From Mesorhizobium australicum (lineage in GTDB: Bacteria > Pseudomonadota > Alphaproteobacteria > Rhizobiales > Rhizobiaceae), in assembly GCF_900177325.1 (NCBI RefSeq), contig NZ_FXBL01000004.1:4965501-5029500 (forward strand): 64,000 nucleotides of DNA, read 5' to 3'. Position 1 is the first letter of the stretch, and every line of letters begins with the position of its first letter. Under the pieces are notes generated by a model that made no database searches, was not told where the DNA came from, and was given only the letters and a program-made list of their open reading frames with translations. The translations under genes and the position numbers were made by a program. This document shows, one piece after another, positions 33,698 through 41,528 of this stretch.

Positions 33698-35305
33698 CTA
33701 TTCGTTCATTTCCATCAGCCGGAAGGAAAAGCCGAAGCCCGAGAGGTTGAACGCCTTGGCGGGATCGGTCAGCGCCGGCACGCTCACCCGCTTCGACGCC
33801 GCGAACACGGCCACCTGATCGTAGGCGTAGATCGACGGAGCGATCTCGACCAGCCGCTTGTTCAGTGCCGAATAGGCTGCCGCACGGCCAGCCTCGTCCG
33901 CGATCGAACGGCCTTCGTCGAGATACTTGTCGACCTCGGCGTCCTGGAGATATTCCGGCGACTGCCAGGTGCCCTTCGCGCTCGAGTGATACATGCCGTA
34001 GAGCAGCGTGTCGGGATCGCCGGTGATCGACGCCACGAAGAGCTGCGAGATGTTCGGCGTGTTCTCGGGCTTCGACACCTGTTCGGAGAACAGCGCCCAG
34101 GGCAGCTTCTTGATCTCGGACTTGATGCCGATCTCGGCGAAGTTAGCCTGCATAAGCAGCGCGAAGCGTTCTTCGAGCGGCACCTCGCCGATCCAGGACA
34201 GTTCGAGATTGATGTCTTCCGGCTTGTATTTGCACTTCGCCAGATGCGCCTTGGCGGCTTCGAGGTCGCGCTTGTTGGCCATCTCGGCTGGGTTGGCGCC
34301 GAGCATGCCGACGAGGATCGCCCCGGTGGACGGCTTGCCCTGAGAGACGGTGTCGTTGATGGCGACCATCTTGATGCCGGCTTCGTAGTCGAAGGCATTG
34401 GCCAGCGCGAGGCGGCATTCGACGTCGTCGAGCGGCGCCTTGGTCGTGTTCATCTTGATGTAGAAGCCCGACGTGCCGGACTCCGTGAGGAGCTGGGCGC
34501 CGCTGGAGGCGAGCGACTTCAGCACTTCCGGCGGCAGCCACTGCGAGGAGATGTCGTGCTCGCCCTGCGCGATCAGAGTGCGCACGGTGGCGGCTTCAAG
34601 CCCATAGCGCAGGCGCACAGTGTCCGGCGCCTTGGCAGGCACGCCGAGGAAGTAGTCGGCGTTCTTCGCCATCACCGTTTCCTGCTGCGGATTGTGCGAC
34701 GTGACCTTGTAGGCGCCGGAGCCGGCGTCGTTGGACGACAGGAACGCCTGGCCCCAATCCTTCATCTCGCCGTCGCCCGCGCCGAGATTGGCCAGAACCA
34801 GCTTCTTGTCGACGATCGGCAGCTTTACCAGCGAGGCCACGAACGGCGAATAGGGCCGGCTCAGCGTGAACTTCACGGTGCTCTCATCGACCGCCTCGAC
34901 CTTCTCGACCACGTCGAAGAGATAGGTGAGGCCCTGGCCGAGCGCCTTGGTGCGCTCCAGCGAGAAGACCACGTCCTCCGCCGTAAACGGATTGCCGCTG
35001 TGGAATTTCACGCCGGGACGAAGCTTGAAGGTGTAGGCGTTGCCGTCGACCGTCCAGCTCTCCGCCAGGTGACCCTGATGCCCCGGCGCGCCCTGGTTCG
35101 GGATGACGAGCGTGTCATAGACGTTGAACATGAGGATGGAGTCGGCATAGTCGGAAGCCTTGCCGGGATCGAGCTCGCCGACGGCGACCTCGTCCAGCCT
35201 CAGCACGGTTTCGGCCGATGCCATGGTGGCCGTGGCCGCGGTCACCGCCGTCAGCGCGCTGGCGGCGACAAGCGCCGCGGCGAGTGTCTTCAGTATGTTC
35301 TTCAT
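33698..35305 (-). CDS. Peptide ABC transporter substrate-binding protein (family 5)
   Basis: 535-aa periplasmic binding protein of the dipeptide/nickel family. The signal peptide covers roughly residues 1-31 (ending TMASAE). SBP_bac_5 landmarks are ESWTVDGNAYTFKLRPGVKFHSGNPFTAEDVVFSLERTKALG near 68-108 and AEIGIKSEIKKLPWALF near 400. It captures peptides or an amide-containing substrate for DppBCDF. Its start overlaps the XRE regulator stop by 4 bp (ATGA), linking sensor and transporter in one transcript. Confidence 0.93.
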   Translation of the reverse strand: MKNILKTLAAALVAASALTAVTAATATMASAETVLRLDEVAVGELDPGKASDYADSILMFNVYDTLVIPNQGAPGHQGHLAESWTVDGNAYTFKLRPGVKFHSGNPFTAEDVVFSLERTKALGQGLTYLFDVVEKVEAVDESTVKFTLSRPYSPFVASLVKLPIVDKKLVLANLGAGDGEMKDWGQAFLSSNDAGSGAYKVTSHNPQQETVMAKNADYFLGVPAKAPDTVRLRYGLEAATVRTLIAQGEHDISSQWLPPEVLKSLASSGAQLLTESGTSGFYIKMNTTKAPLDDVECRLALANAFDYEAGIKMVAINDTVSQGKPSTGAILVGMLGANPAEMANKRDLEAAKAHLAKCKYKPEDINLELSWIGEVPLEERFALLMQANFAEIGIKSEIKKLPWALFSEQVSKPENTPNISQLFVASITGDPDTLLYGMYHSSAKGTWQSPEYLQDAEVDKYLDEGRSIADEAGRAAAYSALNKRLVEIAPSIYAYDQVAVFAASKRVSVPALTDPAKAFNLSGFGFSFRLMEMNE

Positions 35306-35994
35306 GATGACTTCCCCTTTTTTGCTTTGCTTGTGGTCTTGGTCTTAGGCTTGGGAGGCAGTTCGGACGCGGTCACCGCGCCCGGGTTGGACGAGCTGTT
35401 CGCCTCGTTGTCACGAAAGACGTCCATCGTGCAGGTGTGCAGGATCGTCGACGGCGTACTCGTATGGTTCCAGGAGGAATGAACCCGCCTGGACGGAAAA
35501 TGGATCGAATCCCCGACGCCGAGCACATGCGTCTCGCCGTCGACCTCAACCGTGATCCCTCCTTCGAGCACGTAGAAAATCTCCTCGCCCTCGTGAGCAA
35601 TCGGCTCGGAGCGGTAGCCGGGGGGCTCGTGGATGATGACGCTGTTGATGACGTTGCCCGGGAACGAGGTCGACAGCCTCTCGTAGACGAGGGAGTTGGA
35701 GCCGATCGCGTAGTGTGGGCGCTGGTCGTGCCGGGTGGTGGGGGCTATTACCCGAGGCTGCGACAGGAATTCGGACACCTGGAAGCCGAGCACGCGCGAG
35801 ACGCTGACGAGGGAGGACAGCGACGGCGTGGTGATGCCGCGCTCGATCTGCGAGATGAAGCCCACCGACAGGCCCGCCCCGTCGGCGACTTCCTTCAACG
35901 TCAGTCCGAGCTCGCGACGGCGCGTGCGGAGTCGTTCCCCGAACGCATCGTGGTCCAAGCCGCGGACGCCGCCTTCTGCAGACTGGCTGTCCAA
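35302..35994 (-). CDS. XRE-cupin transcriptional regulator
   Basis: 230-aa regulator with an XRE helix-turn-helix at residues about 18-74 (LRTRRRELGLTLKEVADGAGLSVGFISQIERG) followed by a cupin sensor domain at about 110-190 (HEGEEIFYVLEGGITVEVDG). A lysine-rich tail (PKPKTKTTSKAKKGK) follows. No ATG opens the frame: TTG 35994 has AGGGA 8 nt upstream and is the best start. It leads the hydantoinase operon and has two matching operators around its promoter, so autoregulation is likely. Cupin-XRE proteins commonly sense amino acids or polyamine-like ligands. Confidence 0.9.
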   Translation of the reverse strand: MDSQSAEGGVRGLDHDAFGERLRTRRRELGLTLKEVADGAGLSVGFISQIERGITTPSLSSLVSVSRVLGFQVSEFLSQPRVIAPTTRHDQRPHYAIGSNSLVYERLSTSFPGNVINSVIIHEPPGYRSEPIAHEGEEIFYVLEGGITVEVDGETHVLGVGDSIHFPSRRVHSSWNHTSTPSTILHTCTMDVFRDNEANSSSNPGAVTASELPPKPKTKTTSKAKKGKSS

Positions 35995-36009
35995 CGTCCA
36001 ATTCCCTGG

Positions 36010-36026
36010 TTTTAGTATTGCTAAAA
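36010..36026. promoter_or_regulatory. Operator O1 for the XRE-cupin regulator
   Basis: TTTTAG-TATTG-CTAAAA, a perfect 6-bp inverted repeat with 5-bp spacer. It overlaps the predicted transcription start of the minus-strand regulator operon and lies 16 bp from the start codon. Confidence 0.7.
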
Positions 36027-36055
36027 ATCTAGGGTCAGGATCGGCGCAGCGTCAA
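36026..36055 (-). promoter_or_regulatory. Promoter of the XRE-hydantoinase operon
   Basis: Minus-strand TTGACG (36050-36055) and TAGATT (36026-36031) with an 18-bp spacer. The pair sits exactly between operators O1 and O2. Leader to the TTG start is about 25 nt. Confidence 0.6.
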
Positions 36056-36062
36056 GCGAAAA

Positions 36063-36079
36063 TTTTAGTCAGGCTAAAA
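36063..36079. promoter_or_regulatory. Operator O2 for the XRE-cupin regulator
   Basis: TTTTAG-TCAGG-CTAAAA, same arms as O1 with a different spacer. It is 53 bp from O1, close to five helical turns, so both sites face the same side. It lies just upstream of the -35 box and shares bases with the T-run of the neighbouring terminator. Confidence 0.7.
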
Positions 36080-36105
36080 AAGAGCCGGCGAATTTCTTCG
36101 CCGGC
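36076..36105 (-). terminator. Intrinsic terminator of the nucleoside operon
   Basis: Minus-strand stem GCCGGCGAA / TTCGCCGGC (9 bp, 36097-36105 with 36084-36092) with 4-nt loop, followed by TCTTTTTT. It ends the operon whose last gene is the aldehyde dehydrogenase. The T-run overlaps operator O2. Confidence 0.85.
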
Positions 36106-36170
36106 CCGTGACTGTTCAGGATTCGATGCGAAGGCCGCGACTTTCGGGAAAGGCGCGGCGGTGCAACATG

Positions 36171-37619
36171 TCAGACACGCTGCCGGACCCGCATCTTGAT
36201 GTGCTTGGATTCGCGATAGGCCTCGATGCCCTCGCGACCGAGCTCGCGGCCGATGCCGCTCATCTTCCAGCCGCCGAACGGCGCCTGCAGCTCGCTGGTG
36301 TCGTTGACGTTGACGCCGACGGCGCCCGCCTCGATCTGCTCGGCCATCGACCAGGCACGCTCCAGATCGCCGGAATAGACATAGGATGCGAGGCCATAGG
36401 GCAACGAGTTGGCGATCGCCAGCGCCTCGCGGTCGTCAGCGACCGAACGGATCGCCGCGAGCGGGCCGAAGGTCTCCTCGGTGACGGCAAGCGCGCCATC
36501 CGGCACCTCGTCCACCAGCGCCGGCTCGAAGAAGAAGCCCCTGTCGTAGAGGCCGCCCTTCGGGGCGCTGCCGCCGGTGACGAGCTTCGCCCCGCGCCGC
36601 ACGGCATCGTCAAGGTGGCGAGTGGTGCGGGCGCGCACGCTTTCGTTCAGCACCGGCCCGTAGAGCACGCCGGGCTCGACGCCGTGGCCGAGCTCGATCT
36701 TGCGCGTTTCGGCGGCCAACGCCTCCACGAAGCGGGCATGGATCGGCTTCGAGACGAGGATGCGGTTCACCGCGATGCAGATCTGGCCCATGTTGGAAAA
36801 GGAGCGCCGCGCCGCGGCGGCGGCCGCCTCCTCGATATCGGCGTCGTCCAGCACGATGAACGGGCTGTGGCCGCCGAGTTCCAGCGACATGCGCTTGAGC
36901 GTCGCCGCCCCTGCCCGCATGATCGACTGGCCCGCCGGCACAGACGCGGTCGCCGAGATCATGGCGATGCCGGGATGTTCGGCGAGTGCGGCGCCGACCT
37001 CCGGGCCGTTGCCTGGGATGTCGTTGAGCACGCCGGCAGGCAGGCCCGCATCGGCGAAACACTGCACGACCTGGCCGATCGCGAGCGGCGTCTCGTGCGG
37101 CGGCTTCACCACCAGGGTGCAGCCGGCGGCGAGCGACGGCGCCACCTTCCACGCATAGAGATCAACCGGATAGTTCCACGGCACGATGCCGCCGACGACG
37201 CCGACGGGCGCGGTCGTGACAAGGCTGCGGATGTCGGACCGCGAGGCCGGACGGATCGACCCGCCGAGCCGCCTGCCCTCTTCCGCGTAATAGCGGATGA
37301 CCGTGACGCCGAAGAGGATTTCCTTCTTCGCGTCCGGGATCGGCTTGCCCTGCTCGCGCGTCAGCGTGTCGGCGATCGCCTCGACGCGTTCCTCGATCAG
37401 GTCCGCGGCGCGGTGAAGGATGCGCGCGCGCTCATCCGCATGGATGCCCCCCCATGCGGAGAGCGCGCGCGTGGCGGCCAGAACGGCGCGGTCAACATCC
37501 GCCCTTGCCGCGATGGAGCTCGTGCCGACGAGATCGCCGGTGGCTGGGTCCTTGATGTCGGCGCGCGTGCCGGCGATCGCATCGACCCAGGCGCCGTCGA
37601 TGAACAGCTTGCGATCCAT
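36171..37619 (-). CDS. Aldehyde dehydrogenase family protein
   Basis: 482-aa NAD(P)-dependent aldehyde dehydrogenase. Landmarks are GGIVPWNYPVDLYAWKVAPSLAAG near residue 140, the active-site Glu in MSLELGGHSPF near 250 and the catalytic Cys in NMGQICIAVNRI near 283. The C-terminal EAYRESKHIKMRV is typical of the succinate-semialdehyde/lactaldehyde group. ATG 37619 (MDRKLFIDG) is the family start. It is the last gene of the nucleoside importer unit and may oxidise an aldehyde produced from the sugar moiety. Confidence 0.92.
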   Translation of the reverse strand: MDRKLFIDGAWVDAIAGTRADIKDPATGDLVGTSSIAARADVDRAVLAATRALSAWGGIHADERARILHRAADLIEERVEAIADTLTREQGKPIPDAKKEILFGVTVIRYYAEEGRRLGGSIRPASRSDIRSLVTTAPVGVVGGIVPWNYPVDLYAWKVAPSLAAGCTLVVKPPHETPLAIGQVVQCFADAGLPAGVLNDIPGNGPEVGAALAEHPGIAMISATASVPAGQSIMRAGAATLKRMSLELGGHSPFIVLDDADIEEAAAAAARRSFSNMGQICIAVNRILVSKPIHARFVEALAAETRKIELGHGVEPGVLYGPVLNESVRARTTRHLDDAVRRGAKLVTGGSAPKGGLYDRGFFFEPALVDEVPDGALAVTEETFGPLAAIRSVADDREALAIANSLPYGLASYVYSGDLERAWSMAEQIEAGAVGVNVNDTSELQAPFGGWKMSGIGRELGREGIEAYRESKHIKMRVRQRV

Positions 37620-37624
37620 GGCGC

Positions 37625-38392
37625 TCACCGTGCCTTGAGCCGGGCCCAGAGCTGCTCGTAGTTCTCGTCGTTCTGCCGGTTGGCCTTTTCCTTCTCGGTC
37701 GTGTTGGGGCTGACCATGACGTGCGGATGGACGCCCTGCTTCACGAGCTTCTCGGCGGTCGAGGACACGATGGCGTGTGCGACGGCGATCGTCACCGAGG
37801 TCGAACTGGCGCCCACCGGCGATTCCAACCCGTCGATGTAGAGATTGGCATCGGCGCGCGGGATGCCGGTGTCGATGACGACGTCGGCGACCTCGAACAG
37901 GCGCTTGCCGGACGAATGGCGCGACGGCGTCGAGGTGGAATGCGGCAGCGAAGTTACGCCGATCAGCGTGATGCCGCGCTCCTTGCACTCCATGGCAATG
38001 TCCATGATCACGGCGTTGATGCCGGAATGCGAGAACAGGATCATCGTGTCGGCGGGGTCGATCTGGTGCGAGCGCAGGATCGCCTTGCCGTAACCTTCCT
38101 GGGCGTGGATGAAGCGGTACTGTCGCGCGCCCATGTCGCCCCAGACATGGTGGAACGAGATCATCGTGCTTTCGACTATCGGCCGGAAGCCGACGATGGT
38201 TCCGGTGCGCGGGAAGCTCTCAAGTGCGGGCAGCGCGCCGTGGCCGGTGCCGAAGGTGAAGGCGAGCTTGCCGGCGGCGATGGATTTGGCGCAGGCTTCC
38301 GCCGCCTTCTCGATGGCCGGTCCCTGGGTGGAGCGCACCGTTTCCAGCCGCTCCGAAAGCGTCTGGAAATAGCGGTCGATCAGCGTGGTCAT
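37625..38392 (-). CDS. SIS (sugar isomerase) domain protein, UPF0309-like
   Basis: 255-aa protein with a single SIS phosphosugar-binding fold. It shows FTFGTGHGALPALESFPRTGT near residue 45, the phosphate-binding serine stretch TMILFSHSGINAVIMDIA near 115, and GVTSLPHSTSTPSRHSSGKRL near 143. Such stand-alone SIS proteins isomerise or bind phosphosugars. It begins 43 bp after the nucleoside phosphorylase stop and precedes the aldehyde dehydrogenase by 5 bp. A role in ribose or deoxyribose phosphate processing is inferred. Confidence 0.87.
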   Translation of the reverse strand: MTTLIDRYFQTLSERLETVRSTQGPAIEKAAEACAKSIAAGKLAFTFGTGHGALPALESFPRTGTIVGFRPIVESTMISFHHVWGDMGARQYRFIHAQEGYGKAILRSHQIDPADTMILFSHSGINAVIMDIAMECKERGITLIGVTSLPHSTSTPSRHSSGKRLFEVADVVIDTGIPRADANLYIDGLESPVGASSTSVTIAVAHAIVSSTAEKLVKQGVHPHVMVSPNTTEKEKANRQNDENYEQLWARLKAR

Positions 38393-38435
38393 GGTCTTTC
38401 CTTTCTTATGTCCTTGGCCGGCGACGCAGCGCGCG

Positions 38436-39191
38436 TCAGGCCGGCAGCGATGTCATCGCGTCGAGCGCGACATCGAAGAGTTCGGCCTCGGCGACATCCA
38501 TGGCGGCGTCGTCGATCTTGGCCTGGCTGTGGGCGTCCACCGTGGCAACGCACAGCGTCGAGCAGCGGGCGCCGAGAATTCGGGCGGCGGTGAGCAGCGC
38601 CGAGGTCTCCATGTCGGTGCCGATCAGGCCCATCCGCTCGATGTCCTGCTTCAGCTTGCCGATCATCTCGCGGCGCGCGCCCGACAGGCCGAACATCTCG
38701 GTGTAGAAGCCGTCATAGGTGCCGTAGATGCCGGCATGCCAGGCGCGCTTCGACGCGGCCAGCTTCGCGCGCAGCACCGTGTTCAGCGTGAAGTCAGCGA
38801 TGGCCGGGAAGCCCAGAGGGGCATAGGAGTTCGACGTGCCGTCCGCGCGCAGCGCGCCGTCCGCGAGCACGAAATCGCCGATCTTCGCCGGCGGGATCGC
38901 CATCGCGGTGCCGATGCGCAGGAAGTTGCGGATGCCGAGCGCGAAAAGCTCGTGCAGCACGATGGTGGCGATCGGCGCGCCCATGCCGAAGGCGGCGACG
39001 GTGACGCGCTTGCCGGCATAGGTGCCGGTGACCGTCTTCAGGCCCCGGTTCTCCTTGACGGAGTGGACGTTCGTCATCTTCGCGGCGAGACGCGGCACGC
39101 GGGCCGGATCGCCAACGAGGATGGCCGCCTCTCCTACTTCGTCTCTGCTGGCACCGATATACCAGGCGCTCGCGGCTTGTTCTTCGCTCAT
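38436..39191 (-). CDS. Nucleoside phosphorylase (uridine/purine phosphorylase family)
   Basis: 251-aa (or 256-aa from ATG 39206) PNP/UDP-family enzyme that splits nucleosides with phosphate into base and pentose-1-phosphate. Landmarks: ILVGDPARVPRLAA near the N-terminus, TGTYAGKRVTVAAFGMGAPIATIVLHEL near 58-85, RIGTAMAI and the active-site GTDMETSALLTAARILG near 200. ATG 39191 follows the kinase stop by 1 bp (TGACATG). Location after a PfkB kinase and a nucleoside-type importer strongly supports nucleoside catabolism. Confidence 0.9.
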   Translation of the reverse strand: MSEEQAASAWYIGASRDEVGEAAILVGDPARVPRLAAKMTNVHSVKENRGLKTVTGTYAGKRVTVAAFGMGAPIATIVLHELFALGIRNFLRIGTAMAIPPAKIGDFVLADGALRADGTSNSYAPLGFPAIADFTLNTVLRAKLAASKRAWHAGIYGTYDGFYTEMFGLSGARREMIGKLKQDIERMGLIGTDMETSALLTAARILGARCSTLCVATVDAHSQAKIDDAAMDVAEAELFDVALDAMTSLPA

Positions 39192-39192
39192 G

Positions 39193-40068
39193 TCATGCAC
39201 TTTCATTCTGGTTCGCGACGCGCCCTGACAGCAGGGCATACGCCGCCTTATGGCCGGATTTGACGACCGCGACCGGATTGGTTTCCCCGCTGGCAAGCGC
39301 CGCGAGGGCACCGCCCGCAAATGTGTCTCCGGCTCCCGTAGGATCGGTGATGACGAGCGGTTCGGAAGGGACGAAGGTCGTGACGCCCTCGAACGTCACC
39401 TGCGCGCCGGCGCCGCCGCGGGTCTCGATCAGCATCAGGCCCGGTTTCGGCTTTGCACCGGCTTCGAAGGCGCGCCTCACGAACGCAGCCTCGGCCGCGC
39501 TGCAGCAGATGAGATCGGCGCGCGCGGCAAGCTCGGCCGCGAGGTCGGGCGTGACGGCGCGCGGATCGTCCTTGACCACCCAGCAGAGTTTCGCGGCGGG
39601 CGACAGCAGGCCCACCGCCTCGCGGGTCGCCGCTTTCGGCCCGACGGTGACGCATAGCCAATCGGCACCGGCGACGACGCCTCGCTGGCTGTCCGTCAGG
39701 ACGAGGTGACCGGCGGATGCAGGATGGTAGAGGCAGAGACATCCGCCTTGCGGCTCGTAGGCGAGGATCGCCATCGGCGTGCGCTCGCCCTCGATCGCCG
39801 ACACGCCGTCGGTCCGGATGCCGCGTTGCTCAAGCTGTCGCAGATAGCCCTCACCGGCCGGATCGTCGCCGATCCAGGTGACGGGCGTTGCGCCATCGAT
39901 TCCGCCGGAGGCAAGCGCGGCCGCGACATAGGCGGGGCTGCCGCCAAGGCGCGGCCAAGCGTCCTCGGGCCTGGTCAGGATCGTCGTGGTGCGGCCGGGC
40001 GTGGGAATCCCGTCCAGCGTCATCACATGGTCGAGGCTGGCATAGCCGGGGATCGCGATGCGGGTCAC
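39193..40068 (-). CDS. PfkB family carbohydrate/nucleoside kinase
   Basis: 291-aa ribokinase-fold kinase. Near the N-terminus is GYASLDHVMTLDGIPTPGRTT, then RLGGSPAYVAAALASGG near 42, and the anion-hole/catalytic motif DPTGAGDTFAGGALAAL near 238-254 with catalytic Asp. GTG 40068 is the start: it forms a GTGA overlap with the preceding stop and no in-frame ATG precedes the first strand. It probably phosphorylates the pentose or nucleoside imported by the adjacent ABC system. Confidence 0.9.
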   Translation of the reverse strand: MTRIAIPGYASLDHVMTLDGIPTPGRTTTILTRPEDAWPRLGGSPAYVAAALASGGIDGATPVTWIGDDPAGEGYLRQLEQRGIRTDGVSAIEGERTPMAILAYEPQGGCLCLYHPASAGHLVLTDSQRGVVAGADWLCVTVGPKAATREAVGLLSPAAKLCWVVKDDPRAVTPDLAAELAARADLICCSAAEAAFVRRAFEAGAKPKPGLMLIETRGGAGAQVTFEGVTTFVPSEPLVITDPTGAGDTFAGGALAALASGETNPVAVVKSGHKAAYALLSGRVANQNESA

Positions 40069-40628
40069 GACAGCATCCCGATCGCTTCGTCCACGGACAC
40101 GACACGCCCCATGTAGCGGTCGATGTCCTCCAGCGAGGCCTCGGCCAGGTGCGGCCGGTTGGAATTCGTCGCCTCGCGCGGCACCACCGGTTCGAACCCA
40201 TTGGCGAAGGCATCCTGCGCGGTGGCACGGATGCAGACATTGGTCTTCACGCCGACGATGATCACCCGCTCCACCTTCTGCTCGGTCAGGAACAGGGCAA
40301 GGTCGGTGGCGAAGAACGCGCTGAAGCGGCGCTTGAGCACGAGGGTCTCGTTGTCTCCCTGCGGCCTGAACTCGCCGAAGAACTCGGCGTCGAAGGCCTG
40401 TTCGAGATGATGCAGCGGCAGCTTGCGCCATTCGAAGTCGTCGAAACCGGGCCGATGGCGCTCGACGGCGTGCACCACCACGGCCCCCGACGCCTTCGCC
40501 GCCGCCCGCAGCCGGCGGATCGGTTCGAGAACGTCTTCGACGCCCTTGTAGTAGTTCGGCTGCGACGGATCGAAGAAGGAGTTGATCACGTCGACGAGGA
40601 TGAGAGCGGTCTTTTGCGTGTCGGTCAT
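40065..40628 (-). CDS. Isochorismatase-like cysteine hydrolase
   Basis: 187-aa enzyme of the isochorismatase/nicotinamidase superfamily. The Asp-Lys-Cys triad is D13 (ILVDVINSF), K99 (VLKRRFSAF) and C132 (VKTNVCIRAT). Members hydrolyse amides or N-carbamoyl groups such as nicotinamide, ureidoacrylate and N-carbamoylsarcosine. It starts 4 bp after the permease stop and overlaps the kinase start. In a nucleoside unit a nicotinamide- or ureido-amidase role is attractive but unproven. Confidence 0.87.
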   Translation of the reverse strand: MTDTQKTALILVDVINSFFDPSQPNYYKGVEDVLEPIRRLRAAAKASGAVVVHAVERHRPGFDDFEWRKLPLHHLEQAFDAEFFGEFRPQGDNETLVLKRRFSAFFATDLALFLTEQKVERVIIVGVKTNVCIRATAQDAFANGFEPVVPREATNSNRPHLAEASLEDIDRYMGRVVSVDEAIGMLS

Positions 40629-40631
40629 GGG

Positions 40632-41528
40632 TCAGGCTTTCAGGGCGCGGGCGCGGCGCGTGGCGATCGCCATAAAGGTCAGCACCACGATCACCATTGC
40701 ATAAGGTAGTGTCTGGATCAGTTCGGCCGGGATGCCGCGCCCCTGGAGGCGGATCTGCAGGGCGTCGAAGAAGCCGAACAGCAGCGCGCAGAGCGCGGTC
40801 GGCCACGGCCGGTTGCGGCCGAAATAGAAGGCGGCGAGCGCGATGAAGCCGCGGCCGGCGGTGATGCCCTCGTTGAAGATGCCGACGACGCCGATCGAGA
40901 GATAGGCGCCGGCGAGGCCTGCCAGCAGGCCGGCGAAGACGGTCGAGGCATCGCGCAGCCGCAGCGGTGAGAGCCCCAGCGCACGCGACGCCTGCGGAGC
41001 AGCGCCCGCGGCGCGCAGACGCAGACCGAGACGCGTGCGACGCAGGAACCAGACCGTCACTGGAACAAGGATCCAGGCTGCCCAGGTGAGCGGGTCGTGG
41101 CCGGACAGGATGGCGCCGAGATAGGGGATGTCGGCGATGACAGGGATCTCGATGCGGGGAAGCCGGGCGACGTCGGGCAGCCGCAGCGTGCCGGAGCTGC
41201 CATAGGCGGTCTTGAGGAAGAAGCGGACGAGACCGGCGACGAGGATGTTGAAGCCGAGCCCGACGATGATCTCGTCGGCCTTGAGCCGCGTGACGCAGAG
41301 CGACATCAGGAGGCCGAGCAGCGCGCCGACGCCGGCCGCGCCCACCAGCGCGACACCCCAGCTGCCGGTCTGCGAGGCGAGGATGATCGCGATGAGGGCG
41401 CCGCCCAGCATCATGGAATCGAGGCCGATATTGACGATGCCGCCGATGCGGTTGATCAGCCCGCCGATCGCGGCCAGCAGCACCGGCGTCGTCATGACGA
41501 TGGCCGAATGGAGGACGTTCTCGATCAT
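40632..41528 (-). CDS. Nucleoside-type ABC transporter permease (second subunit)
   Basis: 298-aa inner-membrane permease of the BPD_transp_2 family (as in RbsC, LivH and BMP systems). GGLINRIGGIVNIGLDSMMLGGA near residue 22 and RGFIALAAFYFGRNRPW near 228 are typical of YufQ-like nucleoside permeases. ATG 41528 overlaps the other permease stop by 4 bp; the longer upstream frame is a shadow of that gene. Confidence 0.92.
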   Translation of the reverse strand: MIENVLHSAIVMTTPVLLAAIGGLINRIGGIVNIGLDSMMLGGALIAIILASQTGSWGVALVGAAGVGALLGLLMSLCVTRLKADEIIVGLGFNILVAGLVRFFLKTAYGSSGTLRLPDVARLPRIEIPVIADIPYLGAILSGHDPLTWAAWILVPVTVWFLRRTRLGLRLRAAGAAPQASRALGLSPLRLRDASTVFAGLLAGLAGAYLSIGVVGIFNEGITAGRGFIALAAFYFGRNRPWPTALCALLFGFFDALQIRLQGRGIPAELIQTLPYAMVIVVLTFMAIATRRARALKA

